Positions 1 to 8,042 of a stretch of 64,000 bases of DNA are shown here, piece after piece. The stretch covers positions 1 through 64,000 of the forward strand of contig JAGOME010000006.1 of the NCBI GenBank assembly GCA_017993715.1, given 5' to 3'. Source of the stretch: Phycicoccus sp. (lineage in GTDB: Bacteria > Actinomycetota > Actinomycetes > Actinomycetales > Dermatophilaceae). Under the pieces are notes generated by a model. The model made no database searches, was not told the origin of the DNA, and worked only from the letters and a program-made list of their open reading frames with translations. The position numbers and the translations under genes are program-made. Every line of letters starts with the position of its first letter. The first letter of the stretch is position 1.

Positions 1-802
1 GGCCATGTTCCAGCAACGGACCATCGACCTCGACGAGGATGTCGTCCCGGATCTTGACGCCATAGTCGGGAGAGATACCCAGGATCCCCGCGTCATACGA
101 CGCGTGATGGATCTTGCACAGGGACAGGCCATTGCTCACGGCCGCCACCCCGTCCTCATCCCGATCTTCGATGATGTGCGCCGCGTCAAGCAGCTGGAGA
201 TGCCGGAGCGAGCAGACGGCGCACTGACCCTCATAGGCGCGCATGACGACCGAGCGAAAGACCCGCTGGTGCAGGCGTTGGCGCGTCTCGCGCACGGCAT
301 ACCGCCGAAGCGTCTCCTCCATGGGCGAGTCCGGCACCGGGAGTTGTTGAGCCGCGTCGTAGGCCAAGACGAACTGATCCAGCTCGGGTTCGAACCCGAT
401 GACGAATACCGGAAACAGCGTCTGGAACCAGCCGGGCGCGACCCCGACCAGCCAGATGACGGGGAGCCCCAAGTTCATCGCCTCGGCGACCGCCCGATTC
501 TCGGAATCCCCTCGGCGATCGGCGCGCAACTTGTACCGAGGCAGGCCGTCCGGGCCAGTGACGTCGTCGTAGGGCCGAGACTTCCCGGCGGCCGTGTGGA
601 CCGTCATGATCGACAACGCGGCTCGACACTGCGCGGGCTTGCGGATCCCCCGGCCCGCGTCGATCAGAGTGAGCCGCTCGCCGCGGAAGGTGAACTGAGT
701 CAGCTCCGTCCGGCTGATGGCATCGCGCCCATCGTTCGTCCGAAGAGCAAGCCAGGCCGTCGCCTCACGACGGAGCTCAGTCTCCTCCTCGATGGTGAAC
801 AC
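1..802 (-). CDS. HNH endonuclease (HNH_2 type), 3' end beyond the window
   Basis: The minus strand reads open from a GTG at 802 to the left edge, at least 267 residues. The C-terminal part is a classic HNH nuclease: a CxxC pair at about residues 194 and 197 (QCAVCSL), the DAAHI motif around 206-210, and NGLSLCKIHH at about 224-233, followed by the usual ILGISPDYGVKI strand. This matches the HNH_2 family (PF13391), often found as stand-alone putative restriction endonucleases. The N-terminal 190 residues are not recognised. An in-frame stop at 815-817 fixes the upstream limit; GTG 802 is the only early start, with a weak ribosome binding site. It is divergent from the DUF2075 gene. Cleavage of foreign DNA is inferred from family and context. 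Confidence 0.85.
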   Translation of the reverse strand, partial: MFTIEEETELRREATAWLALRTNDGRDAISRTELTQFTFRGERLTLIDAGRGIRKPAQCRAALSIMTVHTAAGKSRPYDDVTGPDGLPRYKLRADRRGDSENRAVAEAMNLGLPVIWLVGVAPGWFQTLFPVFVIGFEPELDQFVLAYDAAQQLPVPDSPMEETLRRYAVRETRQRLHQRVFRSVVMRAYEGQCAVCSLRHLQLLDAAHIIEDRDEDGVAAVSNGLSLCKIHHASYDAGILGISPDYGVKIRDDILVEVDGPLLEHG

Positions 803-1029
803 CGGACCAGCTTGTCACGAGGGGTTCCGCGCCAGCCACGGCGGCATTCCCAAGAGACCCCGGGCCCGTGACCAACGGCATTCGGCACCCGTCGACCACC
901 AGGTCTGAGGCCACCCGACTCCCGCCGCCCCGGCCCCCGATAGTCTGACGACGTCATTGCGGCCCGACGGGCTTCTCCGGATATGCCCCCACCCGCACGA
1001 GCTCTTTTCGTGCTGCCTGGGGACCATCC

Positions 1030-2907
1030 GTGCATCTGCTGCGCTCCACCGCCGACGGCCTGTCTGCGCTTGAAGCCAACCTCGCCGACCGCCTTGCGGA
1101 GGAGATGGCGATCCGATTGGGACACCGCCCCTCGCCCGCTGAGCGACGCTCCTGGGAGCGGTCCATCCCCCTGCTCCGGGCCGACCTCCAGTCCGCTGGG
1201 TTGGGCCAGGTCGAGGTCTTCATCGAGTACCTCCTCCCCCTGACCAGCAAGCGCGCCGACGTCGTCCTCGCGGGCCAACACCCCAAGACGGGTCGCCCTT
1301 CCTACGTCGTCATCGAACTCAAGCAATGGAGCGAAGCCGAGGCGATCGAGGACTCTCAGACGCTCTATCGCGTTGCGCCGCACATCAATCGCGAGTACCT
1401 CCACCCTGGGCTCCAGGTCGACGGCTACTTGGACTACCTCGAAGGCTTCACGTCCTACCTCGCGGAGCACGAACACTCGCTGGCCGGGGCGGCATACCTG
1501 CACAACGCCACCGACGCGGGTGTCCTGGATCTCCTCGGCGCCGACAACGGCACCCGCTCACGGGTCTTCACGGGCCAACGCCGTGGCGAGTTCGTCGATT
1601 TCCTTCGCAGCCACCTCGCTCCGACCTCGGGCGCCGCCGCGGGTGATTCGCTGTCGTCCAGCCGGATCGCCCCCAGCCGCAACTTGCTCAGCGTTGCGGC
1701 ACAGGAGGTTCAGGAGCGCGAGATGTTCGTCCTCCTCGACGAGCAACGGCTCGCCTACGAACACGTCCTGTATGCCGTGGAGCAGGCTCGCGCCGCCGAC
1801 GCCAAGTCGGTCATCATCGTCACCGGCGGCCCCGGCACGGGGAAGTCCGTCATTGCGCTCTCCCTCATGGGTGAGCTCGCCCGCCGTGGCCACACGGTCA
1901 TGCACGCCACCGGGTCCCGATCCTTCACGCAGACTCTGCGCAAGGTGGCGGCAGCGCGGGCTCCCCAGGTCCGCAAACTCTTCGCGTACTTCAACTCCTT
2001 CATGACCGCTGATCGCAACGGCCTGGAGTGCCTCATCCTTGATGAGGCCCATCGTCTCCGCGGGACGTCGGTCAACCGGTACACCCGCAAGGAGGCGCGG
2101 GCCGCCGCCCGTCCCCAGATCGAAGAGCTCGTGAATGCCGCCCGCGTCCCCGTCTTCCTCCTCGACGACCATCAGGTCGTGCGGCCGGGCGAGCAAGGCA
2201 CGGCGGAGCACATCGATGCGTATGCCGCGGCGCGCGGGCTGCGCGTTCGCCGGATCGACCTCAACGATCAGTTCCGCAGTGGCGGCTCGGAGATCTACGT
2301 CACCTGGGTGCAGCAGCTCCTTGGTCTCGAGGAGGGAATGCCGTCCGCCTGGCCTGGTGATCCGCGATTCGACGTGCGGACTGCCTCGACGCCGGAGGCG
2401 TTGGAGTTGTGGCTCGAGGGGCGCCAAACCGCCGGCGCCACCGCCCGGATGACCGCGGGCTATGCCTGGCCGTGGAGCGACCCTCGGCGTGACGGAACGC
2501 TGGTCCCGGACGTCACCATTGGGAACTGGGCTCGACCATGGAACCTGCGGGGAGATCGCTCTGTCGGCGGCGCCCCACCCTCGGCCCTGTGGGCGACCGA
2601 TCCCGCAGGCTTCGGCCAGGTGGGCTGCGTCTACACCGCGCAGGGGTTCGAGTATGACCACGCCGGCGTCATCATGGGACCAGACCTGGTGTGGCGCAAC
2701 GACCAGTGGGTTGCGCTGCGGGAGAACAGCAAGGACCGCGAACTCAACACCAAGAACGTCAGCCCTGAGCACTTCGACCGGCTGGTCCGCAACGTCTACA
2801 AGGTCCTCCTGACGCGTGGGATGCGCTCGGTCGTGATCTACTCGACCGACGCCGAGACGCAGGCACACCTCGAGTCAGTCATCCCCGGCCGCGTCGATGC
2901 GCCGTAG
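1030..2907 (+). CDS. DUF2075-family ATPase/helicase with N-terminal PD-(D/E)xK-like region
   Basis: 625 residues. The C-terminal two thirds is a DUF2075 P-loop ATPase (PF09848, related to SF1 helicases and Schlafen ATPases): Walker A GGPGTGKS at 266-273, Walker B LILDEAH at 335-341, a TAQGFEYD motif and a late LLTRGM arginine motif. The first 200 residues contain D77 in RADVVL and E96-x-K98 in VVIELKQW, spaced like a PD-(D/E)xK nuclease core; that assignment is my reading and needs structure prediction. GTG 1030 is preceded by a purine-rich CTGGGGA. The next gene, a MazG-like enzyme, starts 9 bp downstream, so the two are probably co-transcribed. Together with the HNH gene and RelE this suggests a defence or nucleic-acid-processing role. 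Confidence 0.88.
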   Translation: MHLLRSTADGLSALEANLADRLAEEMAIRLGHRPSPAERRSWERSIPLLRADLQSAGLGQVEVFIEYLLPLTSKRADVVLAGQHPKTGRPSYVVIELKQWSEAEAIEDSQTLYRVAPHINREYLHPGLQVDGYLDYLEGFTSYLAEHEHSLAGAAYLHNATDAGVLDLLGADNGTRSRVFTGQRRGEFVDFLRSHLAPTSGAAAGDSLSSSRIAPSRNLLSVAAQEVQEREMFVLLDEQRLAYEHVLYAVEQARAADAKSVIIVTGGPGTGKSVIALSLMGELARRGHTVMHATGSRSFTQTLRKVAAARAPQVRKLFAYFNSFMTADRNGLECLILDEAHRLRGTSVNRYTRKEARAAARPQIEELVNAARVPVFLLDDHQVVRPGEQGTAEHIDAYAAARGLRVRRIDLNDQFRSGGSEIYVTWVQQLLGLEEGMPSAWPGDPRFDVRTASTPEALELWLEGRQTAGATARMTAGYAWPWSDPRRDGTLVPDVTIGNWARPWNLRGDRSVGGAPPSALWATDPAGFGQVGCVYTAQGFEYDHAGVIMGPDLVWRNDQWVALRENSKDRELNTKNVSPEHFDRLVRNVYKVLLTRGMRSVVIYSTDAETQAHLESVIPGRVDAP

Positions 2908-2916
2908 GTTGCCGCC

Positions 2917-3255
2917 ATGGATACCTCGGAGTGGACGCAGCGACTGCGCGAGTTCGCGATCGAGCGCGACTGGGAGCAGTTCCACACCCCGAAGAACCTC
3001 GCCATGGCCCTGACTGTCGAAGCCTCTGAGCTCGTTGAGATCTTCCAGTGGCTCACCCCGGAGGAGTCCGCCCGGATCATGGCCACCGAGCGCGGCCAGG
3101 ACGTGCGCGATGAGATCGCCGATGTGTTGACCTATCTGCTGCGGCTCGCCGACGTGCTCGCCATCGACCTGGATCAGGCGATGAGCGACAAGTTCGCGAG
3201 CAGCGCGGCTCGGTACACCGTCGAGGAATCCAAAGGAAACGCCGAGAAGCGCTGA
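2917..3255 (+). CDS. MazG-like nucleotide pyrophosphohydrolase
   Basis: 112 residues, the full length of a single-domain all-alpha NTP pyrophosphohydrolase (MazG/RS21-C6 type), which hydrolyses nucleoside triphosphates to monophosphate plus pyrophosphate. The metal-binding ExxE...ExxD pattern is visible: E35xxE38 in VEASELVEIFQW and E66xxD69 in DEIADVL. ATG 2917 lies 9 bp after the DUF2075 stop, indicating an operon. Stand-alone MazG enzymes are usually housekeeping, removing aberrant dNTPs, but the coupling to a DUF2075 nuclease/ATPase suggests a joint function such as nucleotide depletion or sanitising during stress. The exact substrate cannot be read from the sequence. Confidence 0.9.
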   Translation: MDTSEWTQRLREFAIERDWEQFHTPKNLAMALTVEASELVEIFQWLTPEESARIMATERGQDVRDEIADVLTYLLRLADVLAIDLDQAMSDKFASSAARYTVEESKGNAEKR

Positions 3256-3362
3256 AATGACCGGGCTACAGGGAGGCGAGCACCACAGGTCCCACAGGGT
3301 GGGGGACTGCTGCACGGATACACCGCTCCGGTGAGTAGTCCTCAACCGTCAGCCCGAACCAT

Positions 3363-3494
3363 CTGTTCGGTGGTCTGGGGCGCGGTCAGAACCTCGCCGA
3401 TATCCAAGCGGCCGCGACGGCCCGTGCGGAGTTGGATGCTGGCGAGCTGGTGATCCCCTGGGATCAGGTCAAGGCCGATCTCGGCTTGGCATGA
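3363..3494 (+). pseudogene. 5'-truncated antitoxin of the RelE module
   Basis: The frame ending with the TGA that overlaps the relE ATG (ATGA, 3491-3494) reads LFGGLGRGQNLADIQ...LDAGELVIPWDQVKADLGLA, a plausible antitoxin C-terminus with the acidic helix and WDQVKADLG tail usual in RelE partners. It has an in-frame stop at 3336-3338 and no ATG, GTG or TTG start before the conserved part, so the N-terminal DNA-binding half is missing or frameshifted. A GTG at 3331 in another frame (VSSPQPSART) could be the original start if one base has been lost. The family name is not certain. Confidence 0.45.
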
Positions 3495-3754
3495 CTCACC
3501 GCATCGAGGTCGCCCCAGCCGCGGCCCGACGGCTCCGCTGGTTGGACCCCGGGGCTCAGCGACGGATCCAGGCGGCCATTGAGCTCTTGGCAGACCAGCC
3601 AAGACCGAGCGGCGCCAAGAAGTTGGTCGGCGGCGGAGGCGATTGGCGAGTGCGCACCGGCGACTATCGGATCGTCTACGAGGTGCACGACGACGTCCTC
3701 CTCGTCCTCGTGGTCGCTGTCGGGCATCGCCGCCACATTGACCAACGCCACTGA
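3491..3754 (+). CDS. RelE/ParE-family toxin
   Basis: 87 residues with the compact RelE/ParE fold signature: an N-terminal helix pair rich in Arg (APAAARRLRWLDPGAQRRIQ), a KKLVGG turn, then WRVRTGDYRIVYEV and a final LLVLVVAVGHRRHID strand containing the basic residues typical of ribosome-dependent mRNA interferases. The start ATG overlaps the TGA of the upstream antitoxin frame, the normal arrangement for such modules. The toxin looks intact while the antitoxin does not, so either the toxin is weak or silent, the antitoxin uses an unusual start, or control is by another locus. About 250 bp downstream (to the SWIM gene end) holds no convincing gene, only a stray frame at about 3799-3933. Confidence 0.85.
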   Translation: MTHRIEVAPAAARRLRWLDPGAQRRIQAAIELLADQPRPSGAKKLVGGGGDWRVRTGDYRIVYEVHDDVLLVLVVAVGHRRHIDQRH

Positions 3755-4005
3755 CCAGCTCTCCTCCATGGCGCAATCCCGCCCATAGCCACGAGGCGTC
3801 CCGACAGGCCGCGCAAGAACTGCTGGCGCTGACCGCCGAGCCAGGCCCCTGCGCCGGTGAGGATCCCACCGAGCTCAAGCAGCACGCAGCGCACGATCTG
3901 GCCTCGCGGATGGATCAATCTGTGAGGCCGTGAGCGACAGCCCCGCCACCGAACCGGGGACCGAGCCGCCCGCAGGAAACGGGCGATCATGGCCCGGCTA
4001 CTTGG

Positions 4006-5355
4006 TCAGCGCGAGGTGCCCGAGCCCGGTGCAGCCACCAGCATCGCGGCCAGGATGTGCGAGCACGGTCCTCGGCCGCCGCCATACCGAGTGAACCACC
4101 GACACGTACACGTCGCCCCGGCAGCCGCAAGGCTCACCCAATGCTGATGGCCCGCCTCCCCCACGGCGAACCGGTCGCCGTCGCGCGCCACCGCGCCCGC
4201 GGCCACCAACTCCCGAGCACGGGTCAAACGGGGATGGTCCCGCGCAACAGCATCATCGTCATAGGGGATCTCACGGTGGAAATAGGCGCGATCGCTCGCG
4301 TCGTAGCCGACCTTCCCGGACGCGGCCAGCACCGCCAACGCCGACCCGACCTCACCCACGGACAGGCCAGTCTCCCGAGCCAGCATCGAGGCGTCGATGA
4401 CCGGCTCCCACGCCAAGTGCTCCAGCACCCGCAGCGCCCCACTCGACGAAGCGGCCCCCGTCAATGCCGAAAGCAGCTGTCCCTCACCGGAGAAGCCCCG
4501 ATACGGCTGGGGGCTGATGACCAGCGTGACCCGACCGCCGTCGACCTCGGCCACCCACCCGCTGTAGCCCGCCTTGTGTGACCAAGCGGTCAAGCGACGA
4601 ATGTGCCGCATGATCCGGCGCAGACTCGTCAGCCGCGCAGTCCCGGCCAGCGTCGCGGCGCCGGCCAGACCCGGCGCGGTCACCCGCATCCCGCGCGGAC
4701 CGGGGGCAACCCCCACAGTCGGCCCAGGCGTCCCGCGCGGCAGCCCGGCGAGGAACGTCATGACCTGACTCCCCGTCGCCTCGGCCACGGGCGTCATCCC
4801 CGCGAGGATCGTCGGCACCTCGGCGAATCCCCGCACCCACCGCTGTGGCAGCTCGACCTTGCGCTCCTCATGCGTCGCCGACGGCGTCGACACCCGCAGC
4901 GAGTCCGCCCCCACCGCGAGATGCATGAGCTCGTGCCGTGGCAATGCGGCCAGGGCGCTGCGCAGCGGCAGATTCACGTCGACATTCGTCGTCCCAAACC
5001 CGATCTCGCCGGAGTCGATCCCGCTGTCCAAGAGGTCAAAACGGGCGTGCACACCATTGCACCCACTGAAGGACTCGAACCTCACCCGGTCTCCACTAGC
5101 CGTGACGACCGGATCGCGCGACGCCGCCAAGGCGGACAGGTCCAGATACGTCGTGGTCGCGACATCCGCCACCGCCAGAATGCCGCTCGCCACCACGTCG
5201 GGGCGCGCCACCAGTCCCGAAAAGAACTGCGGGTGCTCGACCAGTCCGACGGGGGTGAGTCCGATCCCTGTCTCCAGCTCCAGCAGCAGGTCACCGCTGC
5301 CGCCGCCACTACCCGAACCCGTGGTGGTCAGCGTCGAGGCGCCCACGGCATTCAT
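4006..5355 (-). CDS. SWIM zinc-finger protein (second copy)
   Basis: 449 residues. A SWIM zinc finger sits at the extreme C-terminus: C416xC418, then C431xH433 within CTCRWFTRYGGGRGPCSHIL. SWIM domains bind DNA or protein and are common in bacterial conflict operons. The rest (FESFSGCNGVHARFDLL, GTTNVDVN, PYRGFSGEGQ, AYFHREIP) aligns by eye along its length with the protein at 11400-12752, so the two are paralogues. ATG 5355 overlaps the stop of the DUF6493 gene by four bases (ATGA), implying translational coupling. It is the last gene of the four-gene operon. The start codon itself carries a GAATGCCG octamer. No enzymatic motif is visible. Confidence 0.83.
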   Translation of the reverse strand: MNAVGASTLTTTGSGSGGGSGDLLLELETGIGLTPVGLVEHPQFFSGLVARPDVVASGILAVADVATTTYLDLSALAASRDPVVTASGDRVRFESFSGCNGVHARFDLLDSGIDSGEIGFGTTNVDVNLPLRSALAALPRHELMHLAVGADSLRVSTPSATHEERKVELPQRWVRGFAEVPTILAGMTPVAEATGSQVMTFLAGLPRGTPGPTVGVAPGPRGMRVTAPGLAGAATLAGTARLTSLRRIMRHIRRLTAWSHKAGYSGWVAEVDGGRVTLVISPQPYRGFSGEGQLLSALTGAASSSGALRVLEHLAWEPVIDASMLARETGLSVGEVGSALAVLAASGKVGYDASDRAYFHREIPYDDDAVARDHPRLTRARELVAAGAVARDGDRFAVGEAGHQHWVSLAAAGATCTCRWFTRYGGGRGPCSHILAAMLVAAPGSGTSR

Positions 5356-8042
5356 CGTTGGCTCTGTCCCACAACGGAAAGCGACTCCACGAGGGCCCGA
5401 GCCTCGACAGCCGCCTTGCTCGAGCCACGCGCTGCCGCCAGCGCCCGCACCGACTCCGGCAACCAACCGTCCGGCACGTGGCCGCGGACCCCGGGTGCGT
5501 ACTCCCGCGTGACCCGGAGCAGGTCGGCCAGCCCGGCCGGCTTCTTTGCCGCCGAACACGCGGCATCGAGGACCGCGACCCAGGTCGGCCACACCACCTC
5601 AAGCGAAGCCTGCTCAGCGAGCTGACTCCAGCCGTGGACAGCGCGAGCCAGCGAGAGTCGGCCGGCAGCATGCAAGGCCAGGCTCCGCTCCCGCAGCACA
5701 GCTGGATCCAGCCTCCCCTGGCGGGCCAACTCAGCCGCCGCCTGCGCCGTGAGCAACCGACAGTCCAAGCGTGGATGGGCGAGCTGTCGGGCGAGGTGAT
5801 GGTGGACGGCTGCGCCGATCGGTCCTGCGGCATGCACGATGAGCGGCAACTTGTGGGCGTGCACGACCGAGTCGTGGTCGTCGCGCTGAGCGATCAGCGC
5901 GGCCAGCTGCTCGACATCGTGGGGACAGACACCCAGCCGCGGTCCGGGCTCGTCCTGCCCCCATTTCGGAATCTCGTCGTCTGCCCCCGCGGGGCGACTC
6001 ACCGCCGCGACGCCGTCTAACGCCGCCAGGGCCGCCGGCAGGGGCAGCGAGACCGGCGACGTCCGCGGCTCCACCCCAGGGAAATCGACATCACGCTCCG
6101 GCCATCCACCCCCGGCGATCCAGCCGCGAATGACCTCCACGCCGTCGAGGCCTTCTCCGGCAGGCTTCCGGGACGATAGCCAGGACCGCACGCGACCCCC
6201 GTGACCAGAGCCGCCCGCCGGGGCCAATCGCAGCCCGTCGAACAGCCGCGTGTCCTCCGGGCGCGTGGGTGCGAGCCGGAGCAGTGCCTGCACGAGGTCG
6301 TACTCGCCGTACCCCACGGACCGCGCCTGCCGGACCCGCTCGACGAGCGTCCCGACGTCCAGAGTCCCGTCCGCATGGGACGGCGTGCTGAGCAGCTCAC
6401 GCACCGTGCCCACCCGCTCCAGCGTCTCCTCGATGAGGTGGTCACTGAAGAGTGAGTGGCCGGCGGGGAGGTGCTCCGAGGTGCGTTCCTCAACCACCGG
6501 CCCATCGCCGCCGGCCGTGTGGGTGTGGACGGTCCAGGACAGCCGATACGACCGATGTGACTCACCGGTCGTTACCCACTGATGGACGAGGAATGCCGTG
6601 CGCCCGGCGGTGTACCACGTCGGGGTCGGCGCGTTCGAGACTCTGGATCGCAGAAGTGCCAGATTGTCATGGCCGAGTCGGACGACGAGATCCAGATAGG
6701 CGGCCTCGGTCGTGATCCGCGACCAGATGTCCTCGTCCGACTGCGCCTGATCGATCCCCGCCGCGCTCGCGGCATACGGCTCAAAGGGCGCGGTGACCCT
6801 CGGCTCGACGACCTGCGCCCACCGCGGCAGGCCATAGGCACCCTGGTCACTCGAGTCCGAGTCCTCGCTCGTGCCCAACAAGGCCCGCGCCTTGGCCGCG
6901 AGCGTCGCGTCGGGGCTCTCGGCAGCCAACTGCAGGAGCGCCTCGCGGACAGCGGAGGTGGACGTGGCCAGGTGGGTGAGGAGAGTGGTCTTCTGTGCCT
7001 TCTCGGGGCGCGCCAGGATGATGGCACCGATCTCGAGGAGGATGTCGTCGTCGACGCCCGAGGCGAGGACGAGATCCAAGAGAGCCCGAGTGACGCTCCC
7101 GTGCACGACGGGCAGGACGTGCAGGATGAGGGCGGCGCGCTCTCGGACCTCTGCGGGCTGAGGGTCCAGCCCGCCGAGGATCGTCTCGATGACTCGCTGG
7201 TTGAAGGCCTTGTCATCACGACTGAGCGCCCGAAATGCGCTGTCCAACAACGGCTCACGATCCAGAGAGCCCGACCGGACCCCATCCCGGATCGCCAGGT
7301 CCACGCGCCAGCCGTCCTGGGTGAAATCGGCCCAGGTGGCCAGGCCATTGGGCACCTCCAGCGCGGCCGTCAGGACGGCCGTGACCGAGGTCGTGGCCCC
7401 GAGACAGTCGCTGAGGGTGAGGTCGTCGCCCTGCTGGTATGCCGCCCGGGCCGGTCCGGGACCCGCGGTCATCAGCGTGAGGGGCTGCCACACCGCCTTG
7501 TCGGTCAGCTGGGTGTATCGCTGGGCGACGGACACCAGCGATGCCCACCCGCGCACGAAGGTGTCCGTGGCCGGCACCTCCAGGGCATAGGCATCGATTG
7601 CGGCGCTGGTCAGCGCGACGATCTCGGGAGCCGCCGCCCGCCCTGCCTCCCCCCGGAAGGTCTTCGCCGTGGCCAGCTGCACAAACTCCGCCGCCCACTC
7701 CCGCCCCCGCCCGATGAGGGCATCCGCGCACGCCGCGACCGCAGACTCCTCGATATTGCGCAGACCCCGAAACCCCCAGCGACAGTTCTGCGACGCCTCC
7801 CGCGCAGTCCGGGCCAGCGTCAGGGCCAGGAGGAGTTGCACGACGCGGGGCTCGTCCTGCCAGCCCAGTTCCGCCTCCTGCCGAGCCAGCGCACGCCCGC
7901 CACGCCGATACCAGGCCGCCGCAGCGGCCGTTTCCTCGTCGGTCAAACTCCGAAGGAGAGCGTTCAACGGCTCCCAGGAGTTGGTGGTGACGAGTCGATC
8001 GAGTTCCCCTGTGTCCACGGACTCAGCGTAAGGCGGCGTCAT
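5352..8042 (-). CDS. Large DUF6493-family protein
   Basis: 896 residues, mostly Ala/Leu/Arg-rich helical repeats that look HEAT-like, without signal peptide, membrane segment or P-loop. It fits the DUF6493 family, which in actinobacteria is encoded beside SWIM zinc-finger genes. The C-terminus (VRALAAARGSSKAAVEARALVESL) resembles that of the upstream neighbour (IASRPGTSAALVKARALAQAI), indicating that the two large genes are diverged duplicates. ATG 8042 lies 20 bp inside the end of the upstream gene and its stop overlaps the start of the SWIM gene, so all are translated from one message. Function is unknown; a scaffold partnering the SWIM protein is inference. Confidence 0.8.
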   Translation of the reverse strand: MTPPYAESVDTGELDRLVTTNSWEPLNALLRSLTDEETAAAAAWYRRGGRALARQEAELGWQDEPRVVQLLLALTLARTAREASQNCRWGFRGLRNIEESAVAACADALIGRGREWAAEFVQLATAKTFRGEAGRAAAPEIVALTSAAIDAYALEVPATDTFVRGWASLVSVAQRYTQLTDKAVWQPLTLMTAGPGPARAAYQQGDDLTLSDCLGATTSVTAVLTAALEVPNGLATWADFTQDGWRVDLAIRDGVRSGSLDREPLLDSAFRALSRDDKAFNQRVIETILGGLDPQPAEVRERAALILHVLPVVHGSVTRALLDLVLASGVDDDILLEIGAIILARPEKAQKTTLLTHLATSTSAVREALLQLAAESPDATLAAKARALLGTSEDSDSSDQGAYGLPRWAQVVEPRVTAPFEPYAASAAGIDQAQSDEDIWSRITTEAAYLDLVVRLGHDNLALLRSRVSNAPTPTWYTAGRTAFLVHQWVTTGESHRSYRLSWTVHTHTAGGDGPVVEERTSEHLPAGHSLFSDHLIEETLERVGTVRELLSTPSHADGTLDVGTLVERVRQARSVGYGEYDLVQALLRLAPTRPEDTRLFDGLRLAPAGGSGHGGRVRSWLSSRKPAGEGLDGVEVIRGWIAGGGWPERDVDFPGVEPRTSPVSLPLPAALAALDGVAAVSRPAGADDEIPKWGQDEPGPRLGVCPHDVEQLAALIAQRDDHDSVVHAHKLPLIVHAAGPIGAAVHHHLARQLAHPRLDCRLLTAQAAAELARQGRLDPAVLRERSLALHAAGRLSLARAVHGWSQLAEQASLEVVWPTWVAVLDAACSAAKKPAGLADLLRVTREYAPGVRGHVPDGWLPESVRALAAARGSSKAAVEARALVESLSVVGQSQR

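Noticed and set aside
386..397. GGGTTCGAACCC, similar to a tRNA T-arm
   Set aside because: Lies inside the HNH gene; no acceptor, D or anticodon stems around it.
5..871. Open plus-strand frame of 288 codons at the left edge
   Set aside because: Its codons are the exact antisense of the HNH endonuclease on the minus strand, which shows real motifs (CxxC, DAAHI, LCKIHH); the plus-strand product is Arg/Asp-rich and matches nothing.
1558..2868. 436-codon minus-strand frame opposite the DUF2075 gene
   Set aside because: Shadow; the plus-strand protein has Walker A and B motifs.
3799..3933. Short plus-strand frame after relE ending HDLASRMDQSVRP
   Set aside because: No start codon or family match; at most a gene remnant.
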